Below, piece by piece: positions 8,847 to 17,564 of a stretch of 64,000 bases of DNA. Positions within the stretch are counted from its first letter, which is position 1. The number at the start of each line of letters is the position of its first letter. A model generated the notes under the pieces. It was given only the letters and a program-made list of their open reading frames with translations, ran no database searches and was not told the origin of the DNA. Source of the DNA: JAFNAG01 sp963824985 (GTDB lineage Bacteria; Acidobacteriota; UBA6911); contig CAWGRQ010000052.1 in NCBI GenBank assembly GCA_963824985.1, forward strand, positions 1 through 64,000. Direction: 5' to 3'. Both the position numbers and the translations under genes were made by a program.

Positions 8847-9803
8847 ATGAAGGCCGCAAAAGTGCCGCCTGTGAAACCACCTTCCTCCCACGACTGGAGA
8901 ACCACCGACGAGGATGAGATTGAGCGCAGGCGTTATCGCGCCCAAACCGAGCAAATGCGAATACGGAATCTCGACCCCCAACACCCTGTCTATTCGAACT
9001 TCGAAGTCAAATCGACAAGCGGCCTGTCCTACACGGTCGAGATCCGCAGCGTTTCCCAGAAGCGATTCTCCTGCAACTGCGTCGACTTCCGCATCAATGC
9101 TCTCGGAACCTGCAAGCACGTCGAGGCCACGCTCCTCTACCTTGAAGCCCGGCATCGGAGGCTTTTTCGCGAGGCGCAGAAGAACGGCGGCGGGAGGATC
9201 GATGTTGTGCCTGACCTCCTGTCCGGAGGCTTGCGTATCGAAGGGGCGGTGGGATTGCTGCCTCGCAGGATTCGTGGGATCGTAAATGAGGAGCAGAGAC
9301 TTGTATCCGAAGATCCCGAGCAGATTCTGGAATCCCTGCGCAGAGCCGGCGTGCCCGTCCTGCGAATCTCGCAGGACGTGGGGCCTTGGCTGGAAGCGCG
9401 GCGGCAGCGCGAGGAGCGCGTAATTTCACTCAGGGAATACGAGCGGAAGGTCCATTCGAGGGAATGGCCGCCGCACGAGACGTTGCTGCCCCTGTACCCA
9501 TACCAGCGTGAAGGGATGCTGCACCTGGCTTTCAAGGAGCGCGCGCTGCTGGCTGATGAAATGGGGCTCGGCAAGACCATCCAGGCGATAGCGGCGTGTT
9601 CGCTTCTTCACCGCCTTGGAAAGGCTGCCCGCGTGGTCGTGGTTACTCCGGCTTCGCTCAAGACGGAGTGGGAGGAACAAATTCAGCGTTTCACGCAATT
9701 GCCGTATCAGCTGGTCTTCGGCCCTCGCCGCAAGCGGCTGAGACAATACTCGGACCCGCCCTTCTTTACCGTCGTAAATTACGAACAGAGGATGACGGGA
9801 TAA
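8847..9803 (+). pseudogene. SWIM zinc-finger SNF2 helicase, C-terminally truncated
   Basis: Start 8847 has AAGGAG 7 bases upstream. The 318-residue product has a SWIM zinc finger (Cys76-x-Cys78, Cys89-x-His91). A linker follows, then the first part of an SNF2 motor: YPYQREGMLHLA (Q motif region), Walker A DEMGLGKT at 237-244, and motif Ia VVVVTPASLKTEWEEQI. It stops just after FFTVVNYEQ, before the Walker B (DEAQ/DEAH) motif. The whole second RecA lobe is absent, about two-thirds of a normal protein. A single-polypeptide helicase activity is therefore not expected. Its stop overlaps the next start (TAATG), implying coupling. A deletion that fused it to the ribosome binding site of the next gene is the simplest explanation. 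Confidence 0.8.
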
Positions 9804-11617
9804 TGACCATCAAGAATCGCACCGCGCGGCAAAGCGGAAAACTGAGAATCGGCGATGACTGGAATGCCATTACGATCATTGCGCTGTCGCAGCAAAATCC
9901 ACTGAAGGCCGTCGCCGAGCTGGTTGAAAATTCGATCGATGCGGGCGCCGCCAACATCACCCTTACCCGAGGCAAAGAGCACAGTCAGCATTATCTACGG
10001 ATTGCCGACGACGGGGCCGGGGTCCCGCGGACGGAGGACGGATTGCCGGATTTCCAGTACGTCGCAACCCACATCTGCGACTCCATCAAGCGCCGTCTTG
10101 ACCCCGCGCAACGAACGGGGGTCCAGGGTGAGTTTGGCATCGGGCTCCTGAGCTTCTGGACCCTGGGCGAGGAACTGATTCTCACGTCTGCCGGCTCTGA
10201 CGGGCGCACATGGGAAATGCACATGCGCAAGGGCAATCCGAGCTATGCGATCTCCGAGCGCCGCCGCCTGTTCGCGGAGAAAGGGACCGAAGTTACGGTC
10301 CGGCCTCTCCTTGCCGGCATCCGCCAGCTCAGCGGAGAAAAGATGCAGTGGTATCTCTCTTCCGAACTTCGTGACCGGATCCGGCAGAGCGGCGTGCGCA
10401 TTCAGGTCGTCGATCGAACCGCCCGGACGCGCTACGATGTCGCGCCCCGCGAATTCACCGGGCAGCTGCTGCACGAGCTCCCACCGGTCAGGACGCCCTT
10501 CGGCGAGGCGTACGTTGAACTCTACCTGGCCGAGCCTGACAGTGCGAATAAGGTCGGCCTCTACCGACACGGCACGCGTGTTATCGAGGATGTCACGGTC
10601 ATGGACGCTTTTCAGTCGCAGCCCTGGACGCTCGGATACGCGCAGGGGATCGTAGATGCGCCATTTCTCACGTTGACGCCCGGCACACGCACCGGTTTGT
10701 TGTTCGATGATCGTTTTGCAGCTCTTTGCGAAGGGCTCGGGCCCGTCGCAGCCGCGGTTTCCAGCGCAATCGACGAACAGCGCCGGGCGGAAGAGGACCG
10801 GGCCAGCCGGGAGATCCTGCGCTCGATCCACCGGGCCTTTCGTGAAGCAATGCTCAGCCTTCCTGCGGAGGAGTACGACTGGTTCGAAATCGCCGATGGG
10901 CGGGAGGGCGGAAAGACGGCATCGCGCAGGCCCTCGCCGGGGCCGCAGCCGGAGGAGCCCTCGATGGAGGTTGTCGACGGCGAGGCCGGCCCGGGCGGAG
11001 CTCCCAGGCAGAAAGATTTTTTCGATTTTCCCGGTCCTCTTTTCAGCGTCGTGATTTCGCCGTCAACCTGCACCTTGCCAGTGACTACTCACAGGAACTT
11101 TCGCGCGGTGCCCCGGGACCGCAGCCGCCGGCTGGTGGATCGCTCCATCTCCCTGACGTGGCAGATCCTGGACGGGACCGGCGAACTGGAGGATGCGAAC
11201 TCGGAGATCGTCCTTTACCGTGCGGGACCCGAACCGGGAATCGTCCGGCTGGGCGTAACCGCCCGGGAAGGGGAGACGGAGTGCTCCGCCGAGGCCTTGA
11301 TAACCGTAACGGACCAGTTGATCCCTGAGGAGCCCCGGGGGCCGCGTTCCCGCCAAGGTCTCCCTGCCTATACCTTCGAACGCGCCCCGGGAGAACTCTG
11401 GCGGTCGCGCTTCGATGTTGATCGCAACCTGATCATCATTAACAATGCGCACCGCGATTTCGTCTTTGCTTCGCGCGCCAGGGCGTTGAAACTGCGCTAT
11501 ATCTGCCGGCTTTACACGAAAGAACTGCTCTTGAAAAACTTCCCGGGTCATTCCCCGGAGCGGCTACTGGAGCGGATGGTCGAGCTCTCGCTTTATACAG
11601 AAGAACACCTACGCTGA
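9803..11617 (+). CDS. GHKL-fold ATPase (MutL/Hsp90-like) with Ig-like region
   Basis: A 604-residue protein. The N-terminal ATPase shows the GHKL boxes in order: N-box AVAELVENSIDAGA (36-49), G1 DDGAGVP (69-75), and G2 GVQGEFGIGLLSFW (about 106-119). A GTEVTV strand follows. The next region, to about residue 350, resembles the transducer domain of MutL/Hsp90. An acidic/proline-rich linker precedes a beta-rich segment (about 410-510) that looks like a bacterial Ig-like domain, and the tail is helical. Translation is coupled to the upstream truncated SWIM-SNF2 gene by a TAATG overlap, with AGAGGA as ribosome binding site. It is not MutL itself: no endonuclease motif or dimerisation domain was recognised. 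A role in DNA surveillance or defence is an inference from its helicase partner. Confidence 0.75.
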   Translation: MTIKNRTARQSGKLRIGDDWNAITIIALSQQNPLKAVAELVENSIDAGAANITLTRGKEHSQHYLRIADDGAGVPRTEDGLPDFQYVATHICDSIKRRLDPAQRTGVQGEFGIGLLSFWTLGEELILTSAGSDGRTWEMHMRKGNPSYAISERRRLFAEKGTEVTVRPLLAGIRQLSGEKMQWYLSSELRDRIRQSGVRIQVVDRTARTRYDVAPREFTGQLLHELPPVRTPFGEAYVELYLAEPDSANKVGLYRHGTRVIEDVTVMDAFQSQPWTLGYAQGIVDAPFLTLTPGTRTGLLFDDRFAALCEGLGPVAAAVSSAIDEQRRAEEDRASREILRSIHRAFREAMLSLPAEEYDWFEIADGREGGKTASRRPSPGPQPEEPSMEVVDGEAGPGGAPRQKDFFDFPGPLFSVVISPSTCTLPVTTHRNFRAVPRDRSRRLVDRSISLTWQILDGTGELEDANSEIVLYRAGPEPGIVRLGVTAREGETECSAEALITVTDQLIPEEPRGPRSRQGLPAYTFERAPGELWRSRFDVDRNLIIINNAHRDFVFASRARALKLRYICRLYTKELLLKNFPGHSPERLLERMVELSLYTEEHLR

Positions 11618-11747
11618 GCCGGCTGGGCGCAAGCCACGGGCAGAGCGAATGTAATGGTGGTGTATTGGTCCAACCGCCTGCAGGCGCAGACATCGTACGG
11701 GGAACCGATGGAAATCAAAAGCGACCGTATCCAAAACCGGCGCTGGT

Positions 11748-12000
11748 TCATCCGACAATGCCCAGCTGGAACATTAAGTAGTTCTCTTTTTCGAAAGCAT
11801 CTCGCCGGCGGATGGCCCGTTCCTCTTCGTCGAGCGTGTCGTCGAACTCTGCAGCATACCTGGATCCGACATGATCCGGCATCGCGAATTTTCCCGCGAT
11901 TTTCTGGAGGCCCTCTTTGACCAGACCCAGCTTGAGGTGAGGCTTGAACGCCTGCACGACCGCATCGACACAGCCAGGATAGTTCTGGGCATCTGCTTGG
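11748..12000 (-). pseudogene. C-terminal remnant of an unrecognised gene
   Basis: About 80 codons on the minus strand read like a real protein tail: CVDAVVQAFKPHLK, then GLVKEGLQKIAGKF, then EFDDTLDEEERAIRRRDAFE and a stop at 11748. Charge and helix pattern are protein-like, whereas the upstream part of the same frame lies inside the palindromic repeat at 12000-12270. The gene seems to have been cut by the repeat. The family was not recognised. Confidence 0.35.
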
Positions 12001-12270
12001 CCGATGCTTAACAGCAGAACGCAAAGACGCAAGGATGCAAAGAGATTCCTTTCGGTTTGCGGGCATGGGCGGCCTTCGGCCGCATTCTTGGGCGAGCCGC
12101 GGGAGAAAGCGCAATCCTCCTGAGTAGCCGCTGCCCGCGCTTTCTCCCGCGGCTCGCCCAGGGATGCGCCAGCGCGAAGCGCTGCGCCCACGCCTGTTGC
12201 TCGGTGTCGATCTTTGCGCCCTTGCGTCTTTGCGTTTTGCTTCTTCATCCATTTGATTTGGCTAAACAAT
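12000..12270. repeat. Long palindromic dispersed repeat, copy 1 of 2
   Basis: This block of about 270 bases recurs nearly identically at 42305-42568. It has nested inverted arms. The outer pair is AACGCAAAGACGCAAGG with CCTTGCGTCTTTGCGTT. The inner pair is 23 bases (12090-12112 with 12137-12159, core GAGCCGCGGGAGAAAGC). A third stem GCGGCCTTCGGCCGC lies between. ORFs across it are artefacts. It carries no transposase, so it behaves like a non-autonomous mobile or REP-type element. Confidence 0.9.
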
Positions 12271-12310
12271 TTGAGAAAGCGAGATCATAAATATTGACGG
12301 TGCAATGGGT

Positions 12311-12330
12311 ATTTGGTTATATTGCCAAAT
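12311..12330. promoter_or_regulatory. ArsR-type operator palindrome
   Basis: ATTTGG, an 8-base centre TTATATTG, then CCAAAT forms an inverted repeat 22 bases before the arsR start at 12352. It shares the ATATTGCCA core with the operators at 15840 and 16208. Confidence 0.65.
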
Positions 12331-12351
12331 ATGCAAAAGTCGTGAGGCAGC

Positions 12352-12672
12352 ATGGACGCCAAAAAACAAGCCCTTTTTGAAGCGAGAGCCAGGGTCATGA
12401 AAGCCATGGCGCACCCCACGCGGCTGTTCATCATCGAGCAGCTGTCACACCGGGAGCACTGCGTTTGTGAGCTGACGGATATGGTGGGCGCAGATGTCTC
12501 CACCATCTCCAGGCATCTGGCACTGCTCAAGAACGCCGGCATCATCAAAGATGACAAGCGCGGCGCGCAGGTCTTCTACCGGCTGCGTTGCCCCTGCGTG
12601 CTCAACCTTTTCACATGCATTGAAGGTGTCCTCAAGGAATCGGCAAGGAGTCAAATGGCATTGGTCCGGTGA
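12352..12672 (+). CDS. arsR: ArsR/SmtB-family repressor (first of three)
   Basis: A 106-residue winged-helix repressor. It shows the family opening VMKAMAHPTRLFIIEQL, the metalloid-site type sequence EHCVCELTD at the alpha-3 helix, the recognition helix VSTISRHLALL and the beta-wing KRGAQVFYRL. A second cysteine cluster PCVLNLFTC follows the wing and is shared with the repressor at 15881-16177. It heads a plus-strand operon with the small redox protein (12760) and the YeeE-type transporter (13169), under the palindrome at 12311-12330. It probably releases DNA on binding As(III) or a similar soft metalloid; the exact inducer cannot be read. Confidence 0.9.
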   Translation: MDAKKQALFEARARVMKAMAHPTRLFIIEQLSHREHCVCELTDMVGADVSTISRHLALLKNAGIIKDDKRGAQVFYRLRCPCVLNLFTCIEGVLKESARSQMALVR

Positions 12673-12759
12673 GATCCAGGGCAGGTCATAGCCATGTATC
12701 ATTCGAAATTGGAGCCCTGGTACAAAAAACTCAAAGGTTGACTTTTTGGGGAGAATGGG

Positions 12760-13014
12760 TTGATCAGGATCAAAGTGTTGGGTTCGGGATGCGCCAATTG
12801 CTTAAAAGTCGCGGACATCGCCCGCCAAGTCGTCAAGACCTTGGGAGCGGAGGCTGCAATCGAGAAGGTGACGGATTTTGCCGAGATCCGCAAATACAAC
12901 ATTCTCGCGACGCCCGGCCTCGTAATCGACGAGAGGATCGTCTGTGCGGGACGGATCCCGACCGCCGCAGAAGTAACCACATGGCTGACGAACGCGATGG
13001 CGGCACAGCAGTAG
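12760..13014 (+). CDS. Small thioredoxin-fold redox protein
   Basis: An 84-residue protein starting IRIKVLGSGCANCLKV, with the CxxC active site GCANC near residue 10, then the thioredoxin-fold cis-proline segment ILATPGLVIDERIVCAGR. This is the 'redox-active disulfide protein 2' family (TM0996-like), which commonly accompanies ArsR and permease genes. The start is a TTG at 12760 with GGGGAGA 5-6 bases upstream; no ATG is available in frame nearby. It likely shuttles thiol/disulfide electrons or binds metalloid for the neighbouring transporter. A close paralogue lies at 14444-14704 in the convergent operon. Confidence 0.85.
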   Translation: MIRIKVLGSGCANCLKVADIARQVVKTLGAEAAIEKVTDFAEIRKYNILATPGLVIDERIVCAGRIPTAAEVTTWLTNAMAAQQ

Positions 13015-13168
13015 AGCCTGTGCGGTAAAGCTATGGCGCTTTGGGAATTGCACCATAAGTACGTTTTACGATTGTTTGCCCCGGGAAATGATTCCCGGAG
13101 GATGCAGGCCGGAACCATTCTCAATGGTTCCGCCGCTGGCAGTCTCATCGGGCAGGGAGCTGGAACCT

Positions 13169-14377
13169 ATGAAGAGTCAAAGCGGAGCGAGTGGTTTGAG
13201 GTGGGGCGCCGGGATCAGCGTATCGGCAATCATAGTCATCACCGTCGTGGCGGCCTACGCGCGAGTGTGGGTGTTGACGGCCGTTCCTGTCGGATTTTTG
13301 TTCGGCTTCTTTTTGCAGAAAGGGGATCTCTGCGGCGCGTCGGCCTTCAGTGAAGTGCTGGTCATGAAGGACCGCCGCAAGCTCTTCGGCCTCTGGATTC
13401 TAATCGTCACGGCGATGCTCTCATTTGCCCTGCTCCAAATGCTGGGCTGGGTCCGTCTGGCGCCCAAGCCATTTCTCTATGTCAACTACATCGTGGGCGG
13501 CGCCTTGTTCGGTACTGGCATGGTCCTGGCCGGCGGCTGCATCAGCGGCTGTCTTTATAAGGCGGCCACGGGCAACCTGAACTCGATCGCCGGGTTGTTG
13601 ACCATCCCTGCGGGCGTCATGGCCGTGGAGTTCGGACCGTTAAACCCGCTGCAAACGGCCATGAACCGGTTCGTTCTTCGTTCCGCTGACGGCGGGCCGG
13701 TTACCCTGTCTACTCTTTGGGGCTCCCCTTTTGGGTTTTGGCAGTTCTGTTCGCCGCCATCACGGTGGCCATCGTTCTTGTCAGGAGAGCTAGGCAGCCG
13801 GTGACCAGTCGGCAATCTGCCGCGGAATCCATGGATGGAGAGGGCATTGGGTCGGCCCTGGAAACCCTGGGCATCGGGTATTGCCATCGGGTTACTGATG
13901 GCGCCGGCCTACCTCTCCTCGGTGGCGACGGGAAGGAATTATCCACTTGGCGTGACGCACGGCGTCATGCAAACCGAATTGTTGCTTGTGGACCGCAACC
14001 TGCAACACGTCTGGAGAGTCAACCCGACGACGCCGGTCCAGCCGGCCGCAACGTCCCCATCCACACCGGTGCGCAAACCCGTCTCCTGGTGGCTGGTGCT
14101 CGTGAGCCTGGCATTGCCGCTGGGATCTTGGGTCTCGGCGCGAATGAACGGCGCCGTCCGTCTGATGCCCAAGCCGCCGGATGAGATACTCACAGCTTTG
14201 GCCGGAGGCTTTCTAACCGGCGCCGGCGCGGCCTTTGCCACAGGATGCGTGGTCGGTAACATCATGTCGGGCTGGGCGCTGATGAGCGTTGGGATGATCC
14301 TCTTCGGAGTTGTGACGATCCTGGCTAACTGGTTAACAAGCTACTATTACCTGCTGGGTGGCCAGCGGCCGGCGTAG
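13169..14377 (+). pseudogene. YeeE/YedE-family (sulfur-type) transporter, frameshifted
   Basis: Three overlapping frames join into one protein of about 403 residues with many membrane helices. Family signatures are FLFGFFLQKGDLCGASAFSE and LFGTGMVLAGGCISGCLYKA in the first half. The second half has LTGAGAAFATGCVVGNIMSG, with the paired cysteine-glycine motifs typical of thiosulfate/sulfur transport proteins. Frame leaves near 13720 and returns near 13830, so the two indels compensate. Start 13169 has AGGGAG 9 bases upstream. As third gene of an arsR-trx operon it may export or import a thiolated metalloid or sulfur species; this is inference. Confidence 0.8.
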
Positions 14378-14443
14378 TTTATAAGCGTTGTATTTAATAT
14401 CGTCGTTGAGGGTCATCCAATGTCCCTGAGGTCGTGTGCCGAT

Positions 14444-14704
14444 TCAATTCCCGCCGGGAGCCACGAGCATCCGCTTGATTTCCTCGACCGACGGCAGCCG
14501 GCCGGCGGCCTTCACTTTTCCATCAACGACCAGGCCAGGAGTCATCAGGATCCGAAACTTCATGATGTCCTGTATCGCGGTCACCTTTTCAATTTCGGCT
14601 TCCAGCCCGAGTTCCTGGACGGCTTTCTCAGTATTCCCCGTCAGGCCTTTGCATTTTGCACATCCGGTTCCTAAAATTTGAATTTTCATCTGCATTCCAT
14701 TCAT
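14444..14704 (-). CDS. Small thioredoxin-fold redox protein (paralogue)
   Basis: An 86-residue paralogue of the protein at 12760: MKIQILGTGCAKCKGL carries the CxxC site GCAKC, and FRILMTPGLVVDGKVKAAGR is the cis-proline segment. It lies 10 bases after the permease gene, with which it must be co-transcribed, and faces the YeeE operon tail to tail. An internal ATG at residue 6 (MKIQ) is an alternative start. Function is probably thiol exchange for the adjacent efflux permease. Confidence 0.88.
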   Translation of the reverse strand: MNGMQMKIQILGTGCAKCKGLTGNTEKAVQELGLEAEIEKVTAIQDIMKFRILMTPGLVVDGKVKAAGRLPSVEEIKRMLVAPGGN

Positions 14705-14714
14705 CAGATCTGTT

Positions 14715-15746
14715 TTACATCACCATATTGAACACATACCCCACCACCAGGATCCCGAGAGCGACGACGCCCGCGAAGGTCGCGATCAGCGGGACCTTGA
14801 GCACCTTGCGCAGGATGATCATCTCGGGCAGTGAGAGCCCGATGACCGACATCATGAACGCGAGCACGGTGCCGAGCGCCGCACCCTTGCCGAGCAGTGC
14901 CTGCACGACGGGGATGATGCCGGCCGCATTGGAGTACATCGGCACGCCGATGACCACCGCCAGGGGCACCGACCACCAAGCGCCCTTGCCCATGATGGCA
15001 GCCATGAAGTTCTGCGGCACATAACCATGAATCCCCGCACCGACGGCGATACCGGCGAGTAGATAGGGCCAGACTTTGCCGACGATGTCTTTCACGACAT
15101 CCCGCCCGCAGCGTATGCGCTCGGCCCAGTTCATTTTCGCCTCCGCCAACGTCTGCGCTGGATCCGAGGAGGTTTCGAAAACCCAACCTTCGACCCATCG
15201 CTCGAGTTGCAGCCGCCCGATGATCCAGCCAGATATCATGGCGATCAGCGAGACCGGTGCCCAGGTAGAGGCGCCGCCACCTTCCAGCCGAATAATCCGA
15301 AAAGCAGCACCAGCGCAACCTCGTTTACCATGGGCGCCGAGATGAGGAACGAAAAGGTCACTCCGAGCGGGACGCCGGTGGTCACGAAACCGATGAAGAG
15401 TGGCACCGCCGAGCAGGAGCAGAAGGGCGTCACCACGCCGAGCAGGGAAGCCAGCACATTGCCGGCGGCCTCCCGCCTGCCCGCCAGGATGCGCCTCGTC
15501 CGCTCCGGCGTGAAGAAAGAACGCACGATGCCGACACCGAAGACCACCACCGTGAGGAGCATCAGCACTTTGGGCGCTTCGTAAATGAAGAACTCGACGG
15601 CGGAGCGCGAGATGGCCGCCGGCCGGAAGCGAGAGGACACTGTAGGTAAACCACTTCGCAAATGGTTCGAGGCTTCGATAGAGAAACCACCAGGCCGCGG
15701 CGCCGATAACCAGAAGCATGACCTGCACGGCCCGGCGCGACTGCAT
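14715..15746 (-). pseudogene. Permease of the ArsP/DUF318 (UPF0718) family, frameshifted
   Basis: The first and last parts share one frame, while the middle (about 15640-15270) is in another, so two compensating indels are present. Corrected, the protein is about 344 residues with two four-helix bundles. The middle part holds the family signature PFCSCSAVPLFIGFVTTG followed by SFLISAPMVNEVAL. The last part holds GKVWPYLLAGIAVGAG and MYSNAAGIIPVVQALL. ArsP relatives export trivalent organoarsenicals; other DUF318 permeases have unknown substrates. It sits between an arsR and a small redox protein, which supports metalloid efflux. A dedicated operator lies at 15840-15856. Confidence 0.82.
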
Positions 15747-15839
15747 GGAGCGCGGAGATGGGAGCTGTCGCTCGACGAACCGACGGAGTGACTTCCGTAC
15801 TATCCACGGCTATCTCTCCATCCGGCGCGATATGGCGGC

Positions 15840-15856
15840 GTGGCCATATTGGCAAC
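15840..15856. promoter_or_regulatory. ArsR-type operator before the permease
   Basis: GTGGCCATATTGGCAAC is close to the reverse complement of the site at 16208-16223. It lies between the arsR stop (15881) and the permease start (15746), so the permease may have its own repressed promoter. Confidence 0.6.
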
Positions 15857-15880
15857 ATGAACCCACAAAATAACGCCACA

Positions 15881-16177
15881 TCATACCCGCTCCTTCAGCA
15901 CCTGGGTGGCACACGAGAAAAAGCTCATCACGCATGGAGTCATCAGCTTGTAAAACACGACATTTGCTTCGCGACGGTCGAGAACGATCCCGTGCGCCCT
16001 GAGCACCGCCAGGTGCTTGGAGACGGTCGTCCGGTCCGTCCCGACGATTTCCGTAAGCTCGCCGGCCGAGCACTCACCTCGTGCCAGCCGATCAATGATC
16101 TTCAGCCGGGACTCGTTCGCGAGCGCCTTGAGCACCCGCGCCTGCTGCCGGAACATATTCTCCTTGCTCTTCCTCAT
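15881..16177 (-). CDS. arsR: ArsR/SmtB-family repressor (second)
   Basis: A 98-residue repressor from the ATG at 16177, chosen because GGAGG lies 7 bases upstream; the longer ORF start at 16231 has none. It has VLKALANESRLKIIDRLARG, recognition helix RTTVSKHLAVL and wing REANVVFYKL. It lacks the CVC site of the first ArsR but keeps a C-terminal PCVMSFFSC cluster, so inducer binding probably uses those cysteines. It is followed by permease and small redox protein genes. Paired palindromes sit before it (16208) and after it (15840). Confidence 0.9.
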   Translation of the reverse strand: MRKSKENMFRQQARVLKALANESRLKIIDRLARGECSAGELTEIVGTDRTTVSKHLAVLRAHGIVLDRREANVVFYKLMTPCVMSFFSCATQVLKERV

Positions 16178-16207
16178 GCATAACCTCCAGGATCCGCTCC
16201 ACAGTAT

Positions 16208-16223
16208 GTGGCAATATGGCCAC
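16208..16223. promoter_or_regulatory. ArsR-type operator
   Basis: GTGGCAATATGGCCAC is a near-perfect palindrome 31 bases upstream of the arsR start at 16177, fitting autorepression. Confidence 0.65.
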
Positions 16224-16321
16224 GTTGTCAACAGGGTTTTGCGGATTCGCCGATTTCATTGAAGATCCTTCAATCAGGCGGCTGAGACGAATCGCTGGAA
16301 TTGCTTTATGAGGCCGCGGCT

Positions 16322-16820
16322 TCAGTCGGCCTTCAGAAATGCCCTTACGTTGTTCTGAACGTACTTCACGAAATCAGTCACGTTTCCAACGTGGTCCCAG
16401 ATTTTCTCCAGATTGCGCCATTCCACCTGTTTCCCCGTCTTTGAAGCGGACGATGACGAGCGAGCTCATATGGACCCGGAATTCCTCCACGAAAGGCTTG
16501 TTTTCAGGCGTTTGCACGTTCACTAACTTCCATTCGACCTTTCCGCTCTTGAGTTCATTGGGAAAGCCGGCCTGGAGGGCGAATTCGGAATACTCTTCCA
16601 TCCTCATGCATGTCGCGCATCGAATTGTATTGTGAAAATAGTAGACAGCTACTTTCTTGGCCTCTCGGATTCCGTTCGAGGGACTCGTTCGCGCACCGCC
16701 AGCATCGAACCGAGGGTTGGCACGCGATCGGGCGGAACTCTCCATCACTCCGGGAATCAACAAGTTCACGGCAGAACTCCCCAGCAGCAATACCAGCATC
16801 AAGCAGGTTTTTAGCGACAT
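16322..16820 (-). CDS. ArsF-like protein (nitrophenyl compound nitroreductase subunit family)
   Basis: A secreted or membrane-anchored protein of about 165 residues. Residues 1-22 (MSLKTCLMLVLLLGSSAVNL) form a signal segment. The core AVYYFHNTIRCATCMRMEEY carries a CxxC motif, followed by GKVEWKLVNVQTPEN and SSLVIVRFKDG, the ArsF family pattern. The frame breaks near 16425; a one-base correction restores a good tail (VEWRNLEKIWDHVGNVTDF) with stop at 16322. Start 16820 has GGGAGA at proper spacing. It is the last gene of the acr3 operon, right after the ArsG-like permease gene, an arrangement known from gene clusters for aromatic arsenicals. Confidence 0.75.
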
Positions 16821-16855
16821 GTTCATTTCTCCCGTTAGGTTTCCCGGGCTCTTCT

Positions 16856-17558
16856 CTAGGTCACGCTCCGGCGGAGCAGATACACCCCGGCCACAAAGAC
16901 CAGAAGCCCGCACAGCCGCCTGAGCCACTTGAGGGCCTGATGGTTCTCGGTCCAGCCCAGGTACCTCTCGACGGACTGGGTCAGGGTGCCGGCGGCGACG
17001 ATCACTCCGCAGTGACCCAGCGCAAAGGCGCCGAGCAGTCCCAGGCCGCTACCCGGATTGCTTCCGGCCTTGGCGAAAACCACTCCCAGCACCGGCGCCA
17101 TGAAGGCAAACGTGCATGGACCGAGGCCGATGCCGAATAGAGAGCCGAAAATAAGCGCTCCCGCGGCGCCCCGAAATCGCGTCGGCATGCCGGGCAAACT
17201 CCACTGGAGTGGGAGCAGGTCCATCAGGTAAAAGCCGAATAGGAGAAACACCAGAGCTACAGCCCCATTCCCGACCCTTCCCAGATCTCCAAGGAGCCGC
17301 CCCGCACCTGCGGTGATCGCGCCGATCAGGACTATGGACAGCCAGAATGCCAAGAGAAAATAAAAGCGACAGCTGAAACACCCGCCTGCTCCCGCTCTTG
17401 GACTCGGAGGTCAGGAAACCAATCAACAGCGGTATGCTCGCGAGGTGACAGGGGCTCAACAGGATGCTGATGACGCCCCACAGGAACGCGCCGAAGAGAG
17501 CCACCAGGAGCGATTGCGTGAGCGCGGCGGTCAAAGAAGTCAGCAGTTCTTCCAGCAT
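16856..17558 (-). pseudogene. ArsG-like / CcdA-type membrane protein, frameshifted
   Basis: Two frames join near 17348 into a protein of about 234 residues of the DsbD/CcdA transmembrane fold. The first half is FGAFLWGVISILLSPCHLAS then IPLLIGFL, with the conserved PC in helix one. The second half is GLGPCTFAFMAPVLGVVFA, with the matching PC, and GHCGVIVAAG. Relatives beside arsF are named aromatic aminobenzylarsenical efflux permease ArsG; others carry electrons across the membrane. It starts 6 bases after the thioredoxin stop, so it is in the same operon. Either efflux or reductant transfer to the secreted thioredoxin and ArsF-like protein fits. Confidence 0.78.
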
Positions 17559-17564
17559 GCGGTC

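Noticed and set aside
11748..12269. 173-codon minus-strand protein starting in the palindromic repeat
   Set aside because: The first half is translated repeat (lysine/arginine-rich) and recurs with the repeat at 42566-42162; only the tail beyond the repeat is protein-like.
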